Origin: Novosphingobium jiangmenense
GTDB lineage: Bacteria > Pseudomonadota > Alphaproteobacteria > Sphingomonadales > Sphingomonadaceae
NCBI RefSeq assembly: GCF_015694345.1
Contig: NZ_JADQDC010000008.1
Location: forward strand, 124,001-188,000
Length of the DNA: 64,000 bases
Reading direction: 5' to 3'
Shown: positions 35,361 to 43,596 of the stretch, piece after piece
How positions within the stretch are numbered: the stretch's first letter is position 1
Layout: every line of letters starts with the position of its first letter
Notes under the pieces: model-generated
Told to the model about the DNA's origin: nothing
Databases searched by the model: none
Seen by the model: the letters and a program-made list of their open reading frames with translations, nothing else
Program-made: the position numbers and the translations under genes

Positions 35361-37695
35361 GGGGGGCCACCGATTCCCCTAACGCAATGTGACGAAGAAA
35401 CTCACGTTCCACAGGTCCTTCGGGTGGCTCGACCGTATTCCATGGTCGCTTGTCAAGGTTACCAACGCGACCTCGTACGCGTGGTGCATCGCGGCGACTT
35501 AACAAGCGGCCCGCAGTGATTTGCTCGACTAGGACAAATCGCCTTGGGAACAGACTGGCACCATTCCGAAAACGCTGACGATAGGGTGACGCAGCCACAA
35601 GAGTCCTTGGACGTGGCCAGGACACTCTTGCGTGTTCAAGCACTGCTGCTGCTTCCTCCTCGTTTGAATCCCGCCTAGGTAGGACTCCAACCCATCTGTC
35701 TAAGAGATCGGGAGGTCCACCTTCCTGATCACGGCGTCCGAACAGAACGCATGTGCTCGTCGTGCTACTGCCCGATTGCGCACCGAAGATCGGCCAAACC
35801 CGCTCCAGCCCCCAGCCACCGGTTATTGCCACCTGAACGCGTTGCATGCCGCCATTTCGTATCGCTGCATAAGCGGGTGCGTTAAGAGCGGCATAGGGCA
35901 GAACCAATGCCAACGATCCTCCTTCGCGCAGATAGCGCTCGGCTCCACGCGCCCAGAACAACGCGAACATGTCCTGTTGCGTGGCAAGAGCCCCGCCCAC
36001 CCAGAGGTTGTAGCTCTGCAAGGCCTCGCGCAGCCGGTCCTTCATCTCCGCACTGAGGTTGCGATAGACGATCCACGGCGGGTTGCCGATCAGCACATCG
36101 GCCCGGTGATCGGGGTGCGACAGCCAGACCGGGCGCAGCAGGTTGCGCAGGATGAACGTCCAGATGTGGTTCCGTCCGTCAAGATACAGCTGCTTCAGCT
36201 GCGCAAAGGTCCGCGCCAGCATCGCCGCATCTTCCGCCGTAGCGCCTGCCCGCAGGATGGCGTCGCGCACGGTGTCGGGCTCTGCCAGCGTATCGAGTCC
36301 CCGGTTCAATTCGTCAAGCGCGCGTTCGAACAAGGTCAGATCGCTGGCAAGTCCTGCCGGAATGCGCAGCGGCGGATCGTTCGGTGGCACGTCCACCAGA
36401 ACTTCCGCGGTATCCCCCAGCGGCCGCAGGTTCCATTGCATGGAATCGCCCATGAAGACGGGCACGGTCAGCGTCGGTGGCCGGTCCTGAATCAGATCGC
36501 CCAGCGCCAGCAGCCACGTCACGCGCGCCAGAGCTACAGCAACCGGATGCACGTCGATTCCGAAAACCCGGTCAGCACATGCCGCCACGATGTCCGCAGC
36601 TGGCAGACCCGCTTCCCGTCCCGCCGCAATCAACCGTCGCAGCGACTGGAACAGGAACGTGCCTGAACCGCACGATGGATCGAGCACGCGCTGGTCGAGT
36701 GGTCGGGGCACGGCTGCGGCCACCACGCGCGCTGCCAGCCAGTCCGGCGTGTAGTACTCGCCAAGGTCATGGCGCTCGTCAGGATCGATCAGGCTTTCAT
36801 AAAGCGTCTTGAGAACGTCCACTTCCACATCGCGCAGGCGGAATCGCACTGTTTCTGCCGCCAGAGTACGCACCAGATCTTCGCCGCCGCCTGCCAGCAG
36901 GGGCCAGTCGAAGAAGTCGGCTTCCACCGCGCCCATGATGCCTTCGTCGGTCAGCAACCTACCCGAAAGCATTGCGGCAGGATCATCTACCGGCAGATCG
37001 AGCACGCGAGCCGCAATCGCCTTGACCAGAATCGTCAGGTAGGTGTGCTGCAGAAACAGTTCGTCGCTGCCAACGTCGTCGCCATAGACCTGCCGAAGCA
37101 GACCATCCCAGAGGTCCCGTTTCAGCCTGACTTCGGGATTGCCTGATACTTCTGCCCAAAGCCGGCGAAGCTCCGCATGGGCCCGTCCGAAAGCAAGGCT
37201 GTTGCGGCCAAACGCCAGAGCAATGGCAATCGGCGTCGGCAAGACTTCGGGAACCGGCGCAAGCAAAGGCTCCAGCCAGGCCAGAACCCGATCGGGGTTG
37301 GTTGCATCAAGCTCATGGCGCCCGATCTGCACCATTTCGCCACGATCGAGCGTATAGGCCAGGATCGTGGCACCATCGGTCGCCAGCCCGACCGTGGTTC
37401 GCCCCGGCCCGCTGCGCCGCATCGCGTCGGCCAGATAGTCCGGCATCCGCGCCGACACGTCGCGCTCCTCCCGGCGCAGGTCGGTCTTCAGTTCGATGAC
37501 CGTGGCGCCCCATGCCACGTCCACGCGACCACTGTTATCGATCAGATAGCGTTCATGTTCCAGTTCGGCGAACGCTGCTCCGAAGCCTTCGCGCAGAAGT
37601 TCCGTTATGAGGCCTCGCAGCGCTTCGTGCCGGGGCCTTGCCGCCATCTGCCTGACAATTTCGGGTAACCGTTCTGCACGCCAACCGTCTGCCAC
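35287..37695 (-). CDS. Type IIG-like restriction-modification protein (Eco57I-type methylase), 5' portion
   Basis: The open frame gives 802 residues, the last ~25 of which are out-of-frame. The N-terminal domain carries a PD-(D/E)XK-like nuclease signature (RVDVAWGATVIELKTDLRRE, residues 57-76). The methylase domain has the SAM motif DPSCGSGTFLF and the catalytic NPPW (IGNPPWIVYRN) of N6-adenine methylases. Cutting and methylation would thus lie in one chain. The start is GTG at 37695 behind TTGGGGGT. No separate specificity or restriction gene is nearby. The 3' half is less GC-rich than its surroundings. The truncated product should lose target recognition and probably both activities (inference). 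Confidence 0.85.
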   Translation of the reverse strand: MADGWRAERLPEIVRQMAARPRHEALRGLITELLREGFGAAFAELEHERYLIDNSGRVDVAWGATVIELKTDLRREERDVSARMPDYLADAMRRSGPGRTTVGLATDGATILAYTLDRGEMVQIGRHELDATNPDRVLAWLEPLLAPVPEVLPTPIAIALAFGRNSLAFGRAHAELRRLWAEVSGNPEVRLKRDLWDGLLRQVYGDDVGSDELFLQHTYLTILVKAIAARVLDLPVDDPAAMLSGRLLTDEGIMGAVEADFFDWPLLAGGGEDLVRTLAAETVRFRLRDVEVDVLKTLYESLIDPDERHDLGEYYTPDWLAARVVAAAVPRPLDQRVLDPSCGSGTFLFQSLRRLIAAGREAGLPAADIVAACADRVFGIDVHPVAVALARVTWLLALGDLIQDRPPTLTVPVFMGDSMQWNLRPLGDTAEVLVDVPPNDPPLRIPAGLASDLTLFERALDELNRGLDTLAEPDTVRDAILRAGATAEDAAMLARTFAQLKQLYLDGRNHIWTFILRNLLRPVWLSHPDHRADVLIGNPPWIVYRNLSAEMKDRLREALQSYNLWVGGALATQQDMFALFWARGAERYLREGGSLALVLPYAALNAPAYAAIRNGGMQRVQVAITGGWGLERVWPIFGAQSGSSTTSTCVLFGRRDQEGGPPDLLDRWVGVLPRRDSNEEEAAAVLEHARVSWPRPRTLVAASPYRQRFRNGASLFPRRFVLVEQITAGRLLSRRDAPRVRGRVGNLDKRPWNTVEPPEGPVEREFLRHIALGESVAPLSPLRCCNWRCSLKGQQCSVVCNF
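35361..35366. repeat. G6 homopolymer at the frameshift in the restriction-modification gene
   Basis: Six G (C on the coding strand) sit exactly where the reading frame breaks; five would restore a 998-residue protein. This could be a mutation, slippage-based switching, or a base-calling error. Confidence 0.75.
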
Positions 37696-37758
37696 TTTAC
37701 CCCCAACTCCTGATGCCCGGCCATTGCAGTCACCGCTTCAACGGAATAATCTGCCACC

Positions 37759-38034
37759 ATGGATAACCGCCAGGCAGACCTGTTCGCGCAAGACGACGCC
37801 GAACGCAACAAGTTGTCGGACGCTGAGCGACAGGTGATCGAGAAGCGTCTTCTCGAAACGCTGGAACGACTGGAAGCGGCACCGGTGTTCTGTTGGAAGA
37901 ACCCTCTCGATGCCGTGCATGAAGAGAATCGTTTTGAACGATACTCGAAGATGCTCGGTGATACGGGGACTGCGCTCTGGGCAAGGTTTGACCGCGAAAT
38001 GGACCGGCTTTACGCCACGCAAGAGGAAGATTGA
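37759..38034 (+). CDS. Small acidic hypothetical protein
   Basis: A 91-residue helical protein (SDAERQVIEKRLLETLERLE, then FDREMDRLYATQEED). I do not recognise it. It is divergent from the restriction-modification gene by 63 bases, and its TGA overlaps the TTG start of the VirJ-like gene (TTGA). This coupling supports it being real. Confidence 0.6.
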   Translation: MDNRQADLFAQDDAERNKLSDAERQVIEKRLLETLERLEAAPVFCWKNPLDAVHEENRFERYSKMLGDTGTALWARFDREMDRLYATQEED

Positions 38035-38777
38035 GGCCCGTCTCGCTCCTCGGTCGCGCAGCCCTCGCCCTTGCGCTGATCGCCACCGCCGTCTTCGCCG
38101 CGTTCGGCTATTTCGACCGCGATCCGGTCAACGTCTATCCGGCGCGCGGGCCGGCCAAGCCGGTCGCGGTGGTCAATTTCTCCGGGGACATGGGCTTGCG
38201 CTTCCTGCTCGGCGCCTCGACATCGCGGGGGTTGACGGCGCAGGGGTATGAGGTCGTCGGCCTCACTTCGCCCGTCATGTTCCGCACCCATCGCACCGCC
38301 GCGCAGGTCGATGCGATCATCGCCGATGGCATTCGCACCGCGCTCGCCCGCACCGGGGCGCAGCGCATCGTCGTCATCGGCCAGTCCTATGGCGCGGACG
38401 TCGTCCAGACCGGGCTTGCCCACCTGCCCGCAGACTTGCGCCCCAAGGTCGCCGCGATCATCCTGATCCTGCCCGGCGACACCGTCTATTTCCGCGCCGA
38501 TCCCACCGGCCAGGCCTATCGCGGCAAGTCCGAAAGCGATCCGGTCGCCACGGTCAACAGCCTTACCTGGGCGCCGCTCACCTGCATTCAGGGCATCGAA
38601 GAGCCCGACAGCCTCTGCCCGCACGTTCGCATTCCTGACGCACGCGTCATAAAAATGCCCGGAGGCCACAACATCAACCACGACGAGGACGCCCTCCTCG
38701 CCCACGTCCTCACTGCCATCGCCAGCGCCACGAAAGCCGCCCCTGCAGAAAAAACTGTCCTACAAGGTGCCACCTGA
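38031..38777 (+). CDS. VirJ/AcvB-like alpha/beta hydrolase
   Basis: A 248-residue exported protein: N-terminal hydrophobic segment (ALALALIATAVFAAFGYF), then the VirJ signature VVNFSGDMGLRFLLG, the nucleophile motif VIGQSYGADV and a late GGHNINHDE histidine. AcvB/VirJ proteins act in the periplasm; characterised ones hydrolyse lysyl-phosphatidylglycerol and influence type IV secretion in Agrobacterium. No virB genes are near. The start is TTG at 38031, with GAGGAAGA just upstream. Confidence 0.82.
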   Translation: MRPVSLLGRAALALALIATAVFAAFGYFDRDPVNVYPARGPAKPVAVVNFSGDMGLRFLLGASTSRGLTAQGYEVVGLTSPVMFRTHRTAAQVDAIIADGIRTALARTGAQRIVVIGQSYGADVVQTGLAHLPADLRPKVAAIILILPGDTVYFRADPTGQAYRGKSESDPVATVNSLTWAPLTCIQGIEEPDSLCPHVRIPDARVIKMPGGHNINHDEDALLAHVLTAIASATKAAPAEKTVLQGAT

Positions 38778-38858
38778 CATAGCCTCCACGGCATGTCGCC
38801 CTTCGCCCGCAAACGCCCGGTTTTCCTGCCTTCAAGCCGACTCGCACACCCTTCTTCC

Positions 38859-38880
38859 CCCCTCCCGCAGGCGGGAGGGG
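38859..38880. repeat. Palindromic repeat with 10-bp stem
   Basis: CCCCTCCCGC-AG-GCGGGAGGGG is a perfect palindrome in the 255-base gap after the VirJ-like gene. Its core matches the palindrome at 34568-34583. The rest of this gap shows no gene. Confidence 0.7.
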
Positions 38881-39032
38881 CCGGGGGTGGGCACGCTTCA
38901 CAGACCCATCAGAAGTCCACCATCCATAAATCGCAAAACCCGATCAATCGCGCCCAATTGATCGAATGCCGTTATTCTATTGAACAGTGTAAACTGCGTA
39001 AACCCCCCAGCGATTTTCAGGGTCGGCCGATG

Positions 39033-39659
39033 TCAGTAATCCGCCGCACCCCAGTTCTTCGGAGGGCTCTGGTTGCTCGCATCCTGCGGGATCTGCGCCG
39101 CCATCTGCCGGGGCTGCTCGAACGCCTGCGTGCCCATGTAGCGGTCGAATTCCTCGAGGAAGCGGCGGGTCAGGCGCTGGTCCTCCTGCGGCGCGATCGC
39201 CTCGCGCAGTTCGGGAAAGCGGGTGCCTTCCTCCTCGTAGACATGGTGCAGCACCGCGCCCCGGATATGGCCGAGCTTGTCGCGCCAATCCTGCCCCATC
39301 GGGTCGAGCGTCTCCAGCGCGCCCATCTGGATGCGCGTCATCGCATGCTCCTCGTAGGCCATGCCCGCGCTCGCCTTGCTGCTCTCGTTGGCCATCGCGG
39401 GATAGAGCACGCCTTCCTCGGCATTGGCATGCGCGGTCAGCACCATCGCCAGGTCGCGCAGCGCCGCGCGGCGTTCTGCCACCGAATTCGCGCCGAGCGC
39501 CAGTTCGAAGCAGGCCTCGATCCGGCGGTGATGCTCCAGCGCGTGTGACAGCCAGTCGCCGGGCCTGGCCAGCTGCTGCGCCCTGTCGCGCGCCTCGCGG
39601 CGGTCTTCCTCGCTCTCGGGGGGAGTAATGGCGGCTACGATCTTGTCGAGAAAGGACAT
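39033..39659 (-). CDS. Hemerythrin-domain protein
   Basis: A 208-residue helical protein with metal-ligand histidines spaced as in HHE proteins: LEHHRRIEACFELAL, LTAHANAEEGVLYPAM, YEEHAMTRIQM and LHHVYEEEGTRFPELR. It should bind a di-iron centre for oxygen, NO or peroxide sensing or defence. The C-terminal tail (QIPQDASNQSPPKNW) is low in structure. It stands alone. Confidence 0.88.
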   Translation of the reverse strand: MSFLDKIVAAITPPESEEDRREARDRAQQLARPGDWLSHALEHHRRIEACFELALGANSVAERRAALRDLAMVLTAHANAEEGVLYPAMANESSKASAGMAYEEHAMTRIQMGALETLDPMGQDWRDKLGHIRGAVLHHVYEEEGTRFPELREAIAPQEDQRLTRRFLEEFDRYMGTQAFEQPRQMAAQIPQDASNQSPPKNWGAADY

Positions 39660-39819
39660 TTGCTGCGCTCCTGCTCAAGCTCAGCCTTGCAGCGGGCAGG
39701 ACTGGCGGCGGTTCCGGCGGTAGTTGCCGGGCTCGGCAGGCCGTGCCCTGGCTGACGCGAACCGCGCAAAAGTCTCAGAATTGCGCCGCCGTCACTCGCC
39801 ATTCATCTTCGCCCGGTCT

Positions 39820-41019
39820 ATGGCGCAGGCGATGAGCGTGGCAGACATCCCCTTCCCGACCGACCTTGCCGACCTGCGCGTCGCGCTGTTCAGCGGCAAC
39901 TACAACTACGTGCGCGATGGCGCGAACCAGGCGCTGAACCGCCTCGTCGGCTATCTGCTGCGGCAGGGCGCGGATGTACGGATCTATGCGCCCAAGGTTG
40001 AGAACCCGGCGTTCGAGGCCACGGGAACGCTGATCGGCGTCCCTTCCTTCGCCATTCCCGGCCGGCCCGAGTATCGCTTCCCCCTCGCCCTCTCGCCGCG
40101 CGTCCGCCGCGATCTGGCAGAGTTCAAACCGCACGTCGTCCACGTCGCCTCGCCCGATGTCGTGGCGCACCGCGCGGTGTCGTGGGCGCGGCATCGCCGG
40201 CTGCCGATCCTTGCCTCGGTCCACACCCGGTTCGAGACCTACTTCCGCTACTACAACATGGCCTGGGCCGAACCCGCCGTCGAAGCGCTGATGCGCCGCT
40301 TCTATCGCCGCTGCGACGCGCTCGTCGCGCCGTCGGAATCGATGGCGCAAGTCCTGCGCGACCAGCGCATGAACTACGACATCGACATCTGGTCACGCGG
40401 CGTCGACCGCGAGATCTTCCACCCCGGCGCGCGCAGCCTCGAATGGCGCCGCGAACTCGGCATCGCCGACGATGAAGTGGTGATCGGCTTCCTCGGGCGA
40501 CTGGTCATGGAGAAAGGCCTCGACGTCTTCTCGGACTCGATCGACCAGCTCATCCGCAAGGGCGTGAAGCACCGCGTGCTGGTCATCGGCGAAGGCCCGG
40601 CGCGCGAATGGTTTGCGGCGCGACTGCCCGATGCGGTGTTTGCAGGCTTCCAGGGCGGCCACGATCTCGGCCGCGCGGTCGCCAGCATGGACGTGCTGTT
40701 CAACCCCTCCGTCACCGAGACCTTCGGCAACGTCACGCTTGAGGCGATGGCCTGCCGGGTGCCGGTGGTGGCCGCAGCGGCAACCGGGAGCCAGAGCCTT
40801 GTCGACGACAATGTCTCAGGCCGCCTGATCACGCCCGGCGCGGTGCGCCAGTTCGCCGAAGCCTTGCGCTGCTATTGCGAGGACGCGGACCTGCGCGCGC
40901 GGCACGGCGCGGCTGGCGAGGAGCGCAGCCTCGAATTTTCGTGGGACCGCATCAACCAGGCGGTGGCGGACACCTACCTTCGGCTGGTGCGGCAGAAGGC
41001 GCGGTCGAAGCGGCGCTAA
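39820..41019 (+). CDS. Glycosyltransferase, GT4/GT1 family
   Basis: A 399-residue GT-B enzyme: N-terminal acceptor domain (LRVALFSGNYNYVRDGANQA) and C-terminal donor domain (VVIGFLGRLVMEKGLDVFSD, then the E-x7-E motif in VTETFGNVTLEAMAC). The sequence type resembles mannosyl- or glucosyltransferases acting on membrane lipids, such as MgtA-like enzymes. The product is not certain. The start is uncertain: ATGs at 39820 and 39832 both precede the conserved sequence, and the upstream open frame to 39724 lacks support. Confidence 0.88.
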   Translation: MAQAMSVADIPFPTDLADLRVALFSGNYNYVRDGANQALNRLVGYLLRQGADVRIYAPKVENPAFEATGTLIGVPSFAIPGRPEYRFPLALSPRVRRDLAEFKPHVVHVASPDVVAHRAVSWARHRRLPILASVHTRFETYFRYYNMAWAEPAVEALMRRFYRRCDALVAPSESMAQVLRDQRMNYDIDIWSRGVDREIFHPGARSLEWRRELGIADDEVVIGFLGRLVMEKGLDVFSDSIDQLIRKGVKHRVLVIGEGPAREWFAARLPDAVFAGFQGGHDLGRAVASMDVLFNPSVTETFGNVTLEAMACRVPVVAAAATGSQSLVDDNVSGRLITPGAVRQFAEALRCYCEDADLRARHGAAGEERSLEFSWDRINQAVADTYLRLVRQKARSKRR

Positions 41020-41468
41020 CGCAGGACGCCTGCCGCCTTCATCCGGCTGGAGTACCACAGCTGGAAGGCCAGTGCCGTCCAGATCACCACCGACATCCCG
41101 ATCACCGCCGGCGTGTGCATGGAGGGCGGGGCGCCGCTGCCGAGGTATTCGAACCCCTGCGCCACCACGAGGCCGAGCAGCGAGACAGCAAAGGCGGTGA
41201 CGGCGTGGCGTGAGCGCAGGATCAGCAGCAGCGATCCTGCCAGCGACCCCCAGACGCCCAAGGCCCAGAACACGGTAAGCCAGGCCGGGAAGGCCTGCAT
41301 GTAGGCCTGCTCCTCGGCTCCCATGCCCATCGAGGCGAGGTATCCGGCCGGATCGAGCTTGGTCATCACATAGTCGACGCAGCCGAAGCTGTTCCACAGC
41401 AGGCCGATCGCGCCGATTGCCCAGAGATGCCACGGCGTGCGCATCGGCGTCGCTTGCAGGTTTTCCAT
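41016..41468 (-). CDS. Hypothetical four-helix membrane protein
   Basis: A 150-residue protein with four hydrophobic helices (about 14-30, 60-80, 84-102 and 116-136) and conserved-looking LLWNSFGCVDYVMTK. GAGAGG precedes the ATG at 41468. I know this as a common small integral membrane protein type in sphingomonads but cannot give it a function. It overlaps the convergent glycosyltransferase by four bases. Confidence 0.72.
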   Translation of the reverse strand: MENLQATPMRTPWHLWAIGAIGLLWNSFGCVDYVMTKLDPAGYLASMGMGAEEQAYMQAFPAWLTVFWALGVWGSLAGSLLLILRSRHAVTAFAVSLLGLVVAQGFEYLGSGAPPSMHTPAVIGMSVVIWTALAFQLWYSSRMKAAGVLR

Positions 41469-41554
41469 GGGTCCTCTCCCCCTGTCACCGGAGGAGAGGA
41501 TACCATGGCCCAATGCATCATCAAAGCGCCGCGAAAGTGCGGATTCATGGAGCA

Positions 41555-42175
41555 TCAGAGGCGTTCGATCCGACGCGCGGCTTCGTCGAGGATGTCGGCG
41601 ATAGCGTGGGCGGTTTCCGTATCGAACCCTTGCGCCATCACGCGATTGCGCACAGCGGTGTGCAGATTGCCCATGGCGCGGCGGACCGGCGGGCTTTCGG
41701 CGCGGTCGCGCTGTTCGCCAAGCGCCTTCAGCCGTCCGAGGATCGCGTCCAGTTCGGCGTCCTTGCCGTGGAGTTCGGCGCGGCCACTGTCGGTCACGGC
41801 GAAGGCCTTGCGCGGCCCCTCTCCGGCTTCCTCGGCGATCATGCCTTCATCCACCAGCAGGCTGAGCGTGGGATAGACGACGCCGGGGCTTGGCGCATAT
41901 TCGCCGCCTGCCAGTTCGCCGATCGCCCGGATCAGGTCATAGCCATGACGCGGCTGTTCGGCCACGAGGTGCAGGAGCAACAGGCGAAGTTCGCCGCCGG
42001 CAAACATGCGTCCGCCACGACGGCCACCACCGCGACCGCCCCGACCACCGCCAAGCGGACCATCTTCACTGAAGGGTCCGCCCTTGCCAAACGGACCGCC
42101 GAAGCGCCCGCCCATCATCGCCATCATCCTGATGGCATGCCGACCGCGCCCATGGCAGTCATGTTCGAATCTCAT
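41555..42175 (-). CDS. PadR-family transcriptional regulator with Gly/His/Met-rich N-terminus
   Basis: A 206-residue PadR protein. The winged helix begins at GGELRLLLLHLVAEQPRHGY (about residue 60) and includes YAPSPGVVYPTLSLLVDEGM; a C-terminal helical dimer region follows. The first ~58 residues are an unusual His/Met/Gly/Arg-rich stretch (FEHDCHGRGRHAIRMMAMMG). The start at 42175 is favoured because AAAGGA lies nine bases upstream; 42193 would place that signal inside the gene. A perfect palindrome lies 27 bases upstream. Confidence 0.88.
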   Translation of the reverse strand: MRFEHDCHGRGRHAIRMMAMMGGRFGGPFGKGGPFSEDGPLGGGRGGRGGGRRGGRMFAGGELRLLLLHLVAEQPRHGYDLIRAIGELAGGEYAPSPGVVYPTLSLLVDEGMIAEEAGEGPRKAFAVTDSGRAELHGKDAELDAILGRLKALGEQRDRAESPPVRRAMGNLHTAVRNRVMAQGFDTETAHAIADILDEAARRIERL

Positions 42176-42201
42176 GTGTTCATATCCTTTCATGATGCGT
42201 C

Positions 42202-42215
42202 TAAGATATATCTTA
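42202..42215. promoter_or_regulatory. 14-bp perfect palindrome, probable PadR operator
   Basis: TAAGATATATCTTA is perfect and AT-rich in GC-rich DNA, midway between the divergent padR-type gene and rarA. PadR-family regulators commonly bind such AT-rich palindromes in their own promoter. Confidence 0.6.
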
Positions 42216-42273
42216 ATGGCATTCTGACAAGTGCCCCGTGCAATTTTTTCGCGCGCGCCCTATCTCGGCAGCG

Positions 42274-43596
42274 ATGGCTGATCTTTTCGCCCCGCCGCCA
42301 CAGGACCGCCCGCCGCCCGAAGCCAGCGCCGAAGCGCCGCTGGCCGACCGGTTGCGTCCGCATGACCTAAGCGAAGTGATCGGGCAGGACCACCTGACCG
42401 GCTCCGAAGGCGCGATCGGGCGCATGGTCGCGGCGGGCAAGCTGACCTCGATGATCCTGTGGGGTCCGCCGGGCACCGGCAAGACCAGCATTGCCCGTCT
42501 GCTCGCCGAGGCCGTCGGCATGCGCTACGTTGCGATCAGCGCGGTGTTCTCGGGCGTGGCTGACCTCAAGAAGGCCTTCGCCGAAGCCGAAGCCATGGCG
42601 CTGGCAGGCAGGCGCACTCTGCTGTTCGTGGACGAGATTCACCGCTTCAACCGCGCACAGCAGGACGGCTTCCTGCCCTTCGTCGAGAACGGCACGGTCA
42701 CGCTTGTCGGGGCGACGACCGAGAACCCCAGCTTCGCGCTCAACGCCGCACTGCTCAGCCGCGCGCAGGTGCTGATCCTGCACCGCCTCGATGCAGCAGC
42801 GCTCGGCACGCTGCTGGACCGCGCCGAGGACATCACCGGCCTGCGCCTGCCCCTCACTCCGCCCGCCCGAGAAGCGCTGGTCGCCTCGGCCGATGGTGAC
42901 GGGCGCTTCCTGCTCAACCAGGCGGAGATGCTGTTCGACGTATCGCTGCCCGCGCCGCTCGATCCCGAAGGGCTGGGCAAGTTCCTGATGCGGCGCGTGG
43001 CGGTCTACGACAAGGATCGCGAGGGGCACTACAACCTCATCTCGGCGCTGCACAAGGCGGTGCGCGGCTCCGATCCGCAGGCGGCGCTCTACTACATGGC
43101 GCGGATGCTGGTGGCCGGCGAAGAGCCGCTCTATGTGCTCCGGCGGCTGGTGCGCATGGCGGTGGAAGACATCGGCATGGCCGATCCGCAGGCGCTGGTG
43201 CAGTGCCTTGCCGCCAAGGATGCCTACGAATTCCTCGGCAGCCCCGAAGGCGAACTGGCGATCGTGCAGGCCCTGCTCTACATCGCGACCGCGCCCAAAT
43301 CGAACGCGGCCTACGTGGCGCACAAGGCGGCGTGGAAATCGGCCCGCGACACCGGCTCGCTGATGCCGCCATCGAACATCCTCAACGCCCCGACCAAGCT
43401 GATGAAGGACATCGGCTACGGCAAGGGCTACCAGTACGACCACGATGCCGAGGACGGCTTTTCCGGCGCGAACTATTGGCCAGAAGGCATGACCCCGCAG
43501 ACCTACTACGCGCCGGTCGAGCGCGGGTTCGAGCGGGAGGTGGCCAAGCGCCTTGAATGGTGGGACCGCAAGCGTCGCGAGCGCGGGGGCGAATGA
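42274..43596 (+). CDS. rarA: Replication-associated recombination protein A
   Basis: A 440-residue AAA+ ATPase of the RarA/MgsA family. Walker A is GPPGTGKTSIARL, Walker B is LLFVDEIHRFNRAQQ, the sensor is VGATTENPSF, and the tetramer domain follows (DIGMADPQALVQCLAAKDAY). It acts at stalled replication forks. The ATG at 42274 (MADLFAPPP) is chosen over the GTG at 42238. Its stop overlaps the start of the next gene (ATGA). Confidence 0.95.
   Translation: MADLFAPPPQDRPPPEASAEAPLADRLRPHDLSEVIGQDHLTGSEGAIGRMVAAGKLTSMILWGPPGTGKTSIARLLAEAVGMRYVAISAVFSGVADLKKAFAEAEAMALAGRRTLLFVDEIHRFNRAQQDGFLPFVENGTVTLVGATTENPSFALNAALLSRAQVLILHRLDAAALGTLLDRAEDITGLRLPLTPPAREALVASADGDGRFLLNQAEMLFDVSLPAPLDPEGLGKFLMRRVAVYDKDREGHYNLISALHKAVRGSDPQAALYYMARMLVAGEEPLYVLRRLVRMAVEDIGMADPQALVQCLAAKDAYEFLGSPEGELAIVQALLYIATAPKSNAAYVAHKAAWKSARDTGSLMPPSNILNAPTKLMKDIGYGKGYQYDHDAEDGFSGANYWPEGMTPQTYYAPVERGFEREVAKRLEWWDRKRRERGGE

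Noticed and set aside
36143..37146. Possible separate plus-strand genes opposite the restriction-modification gene
   Set aside because: They overlap the methylase domain and look like chance frames.
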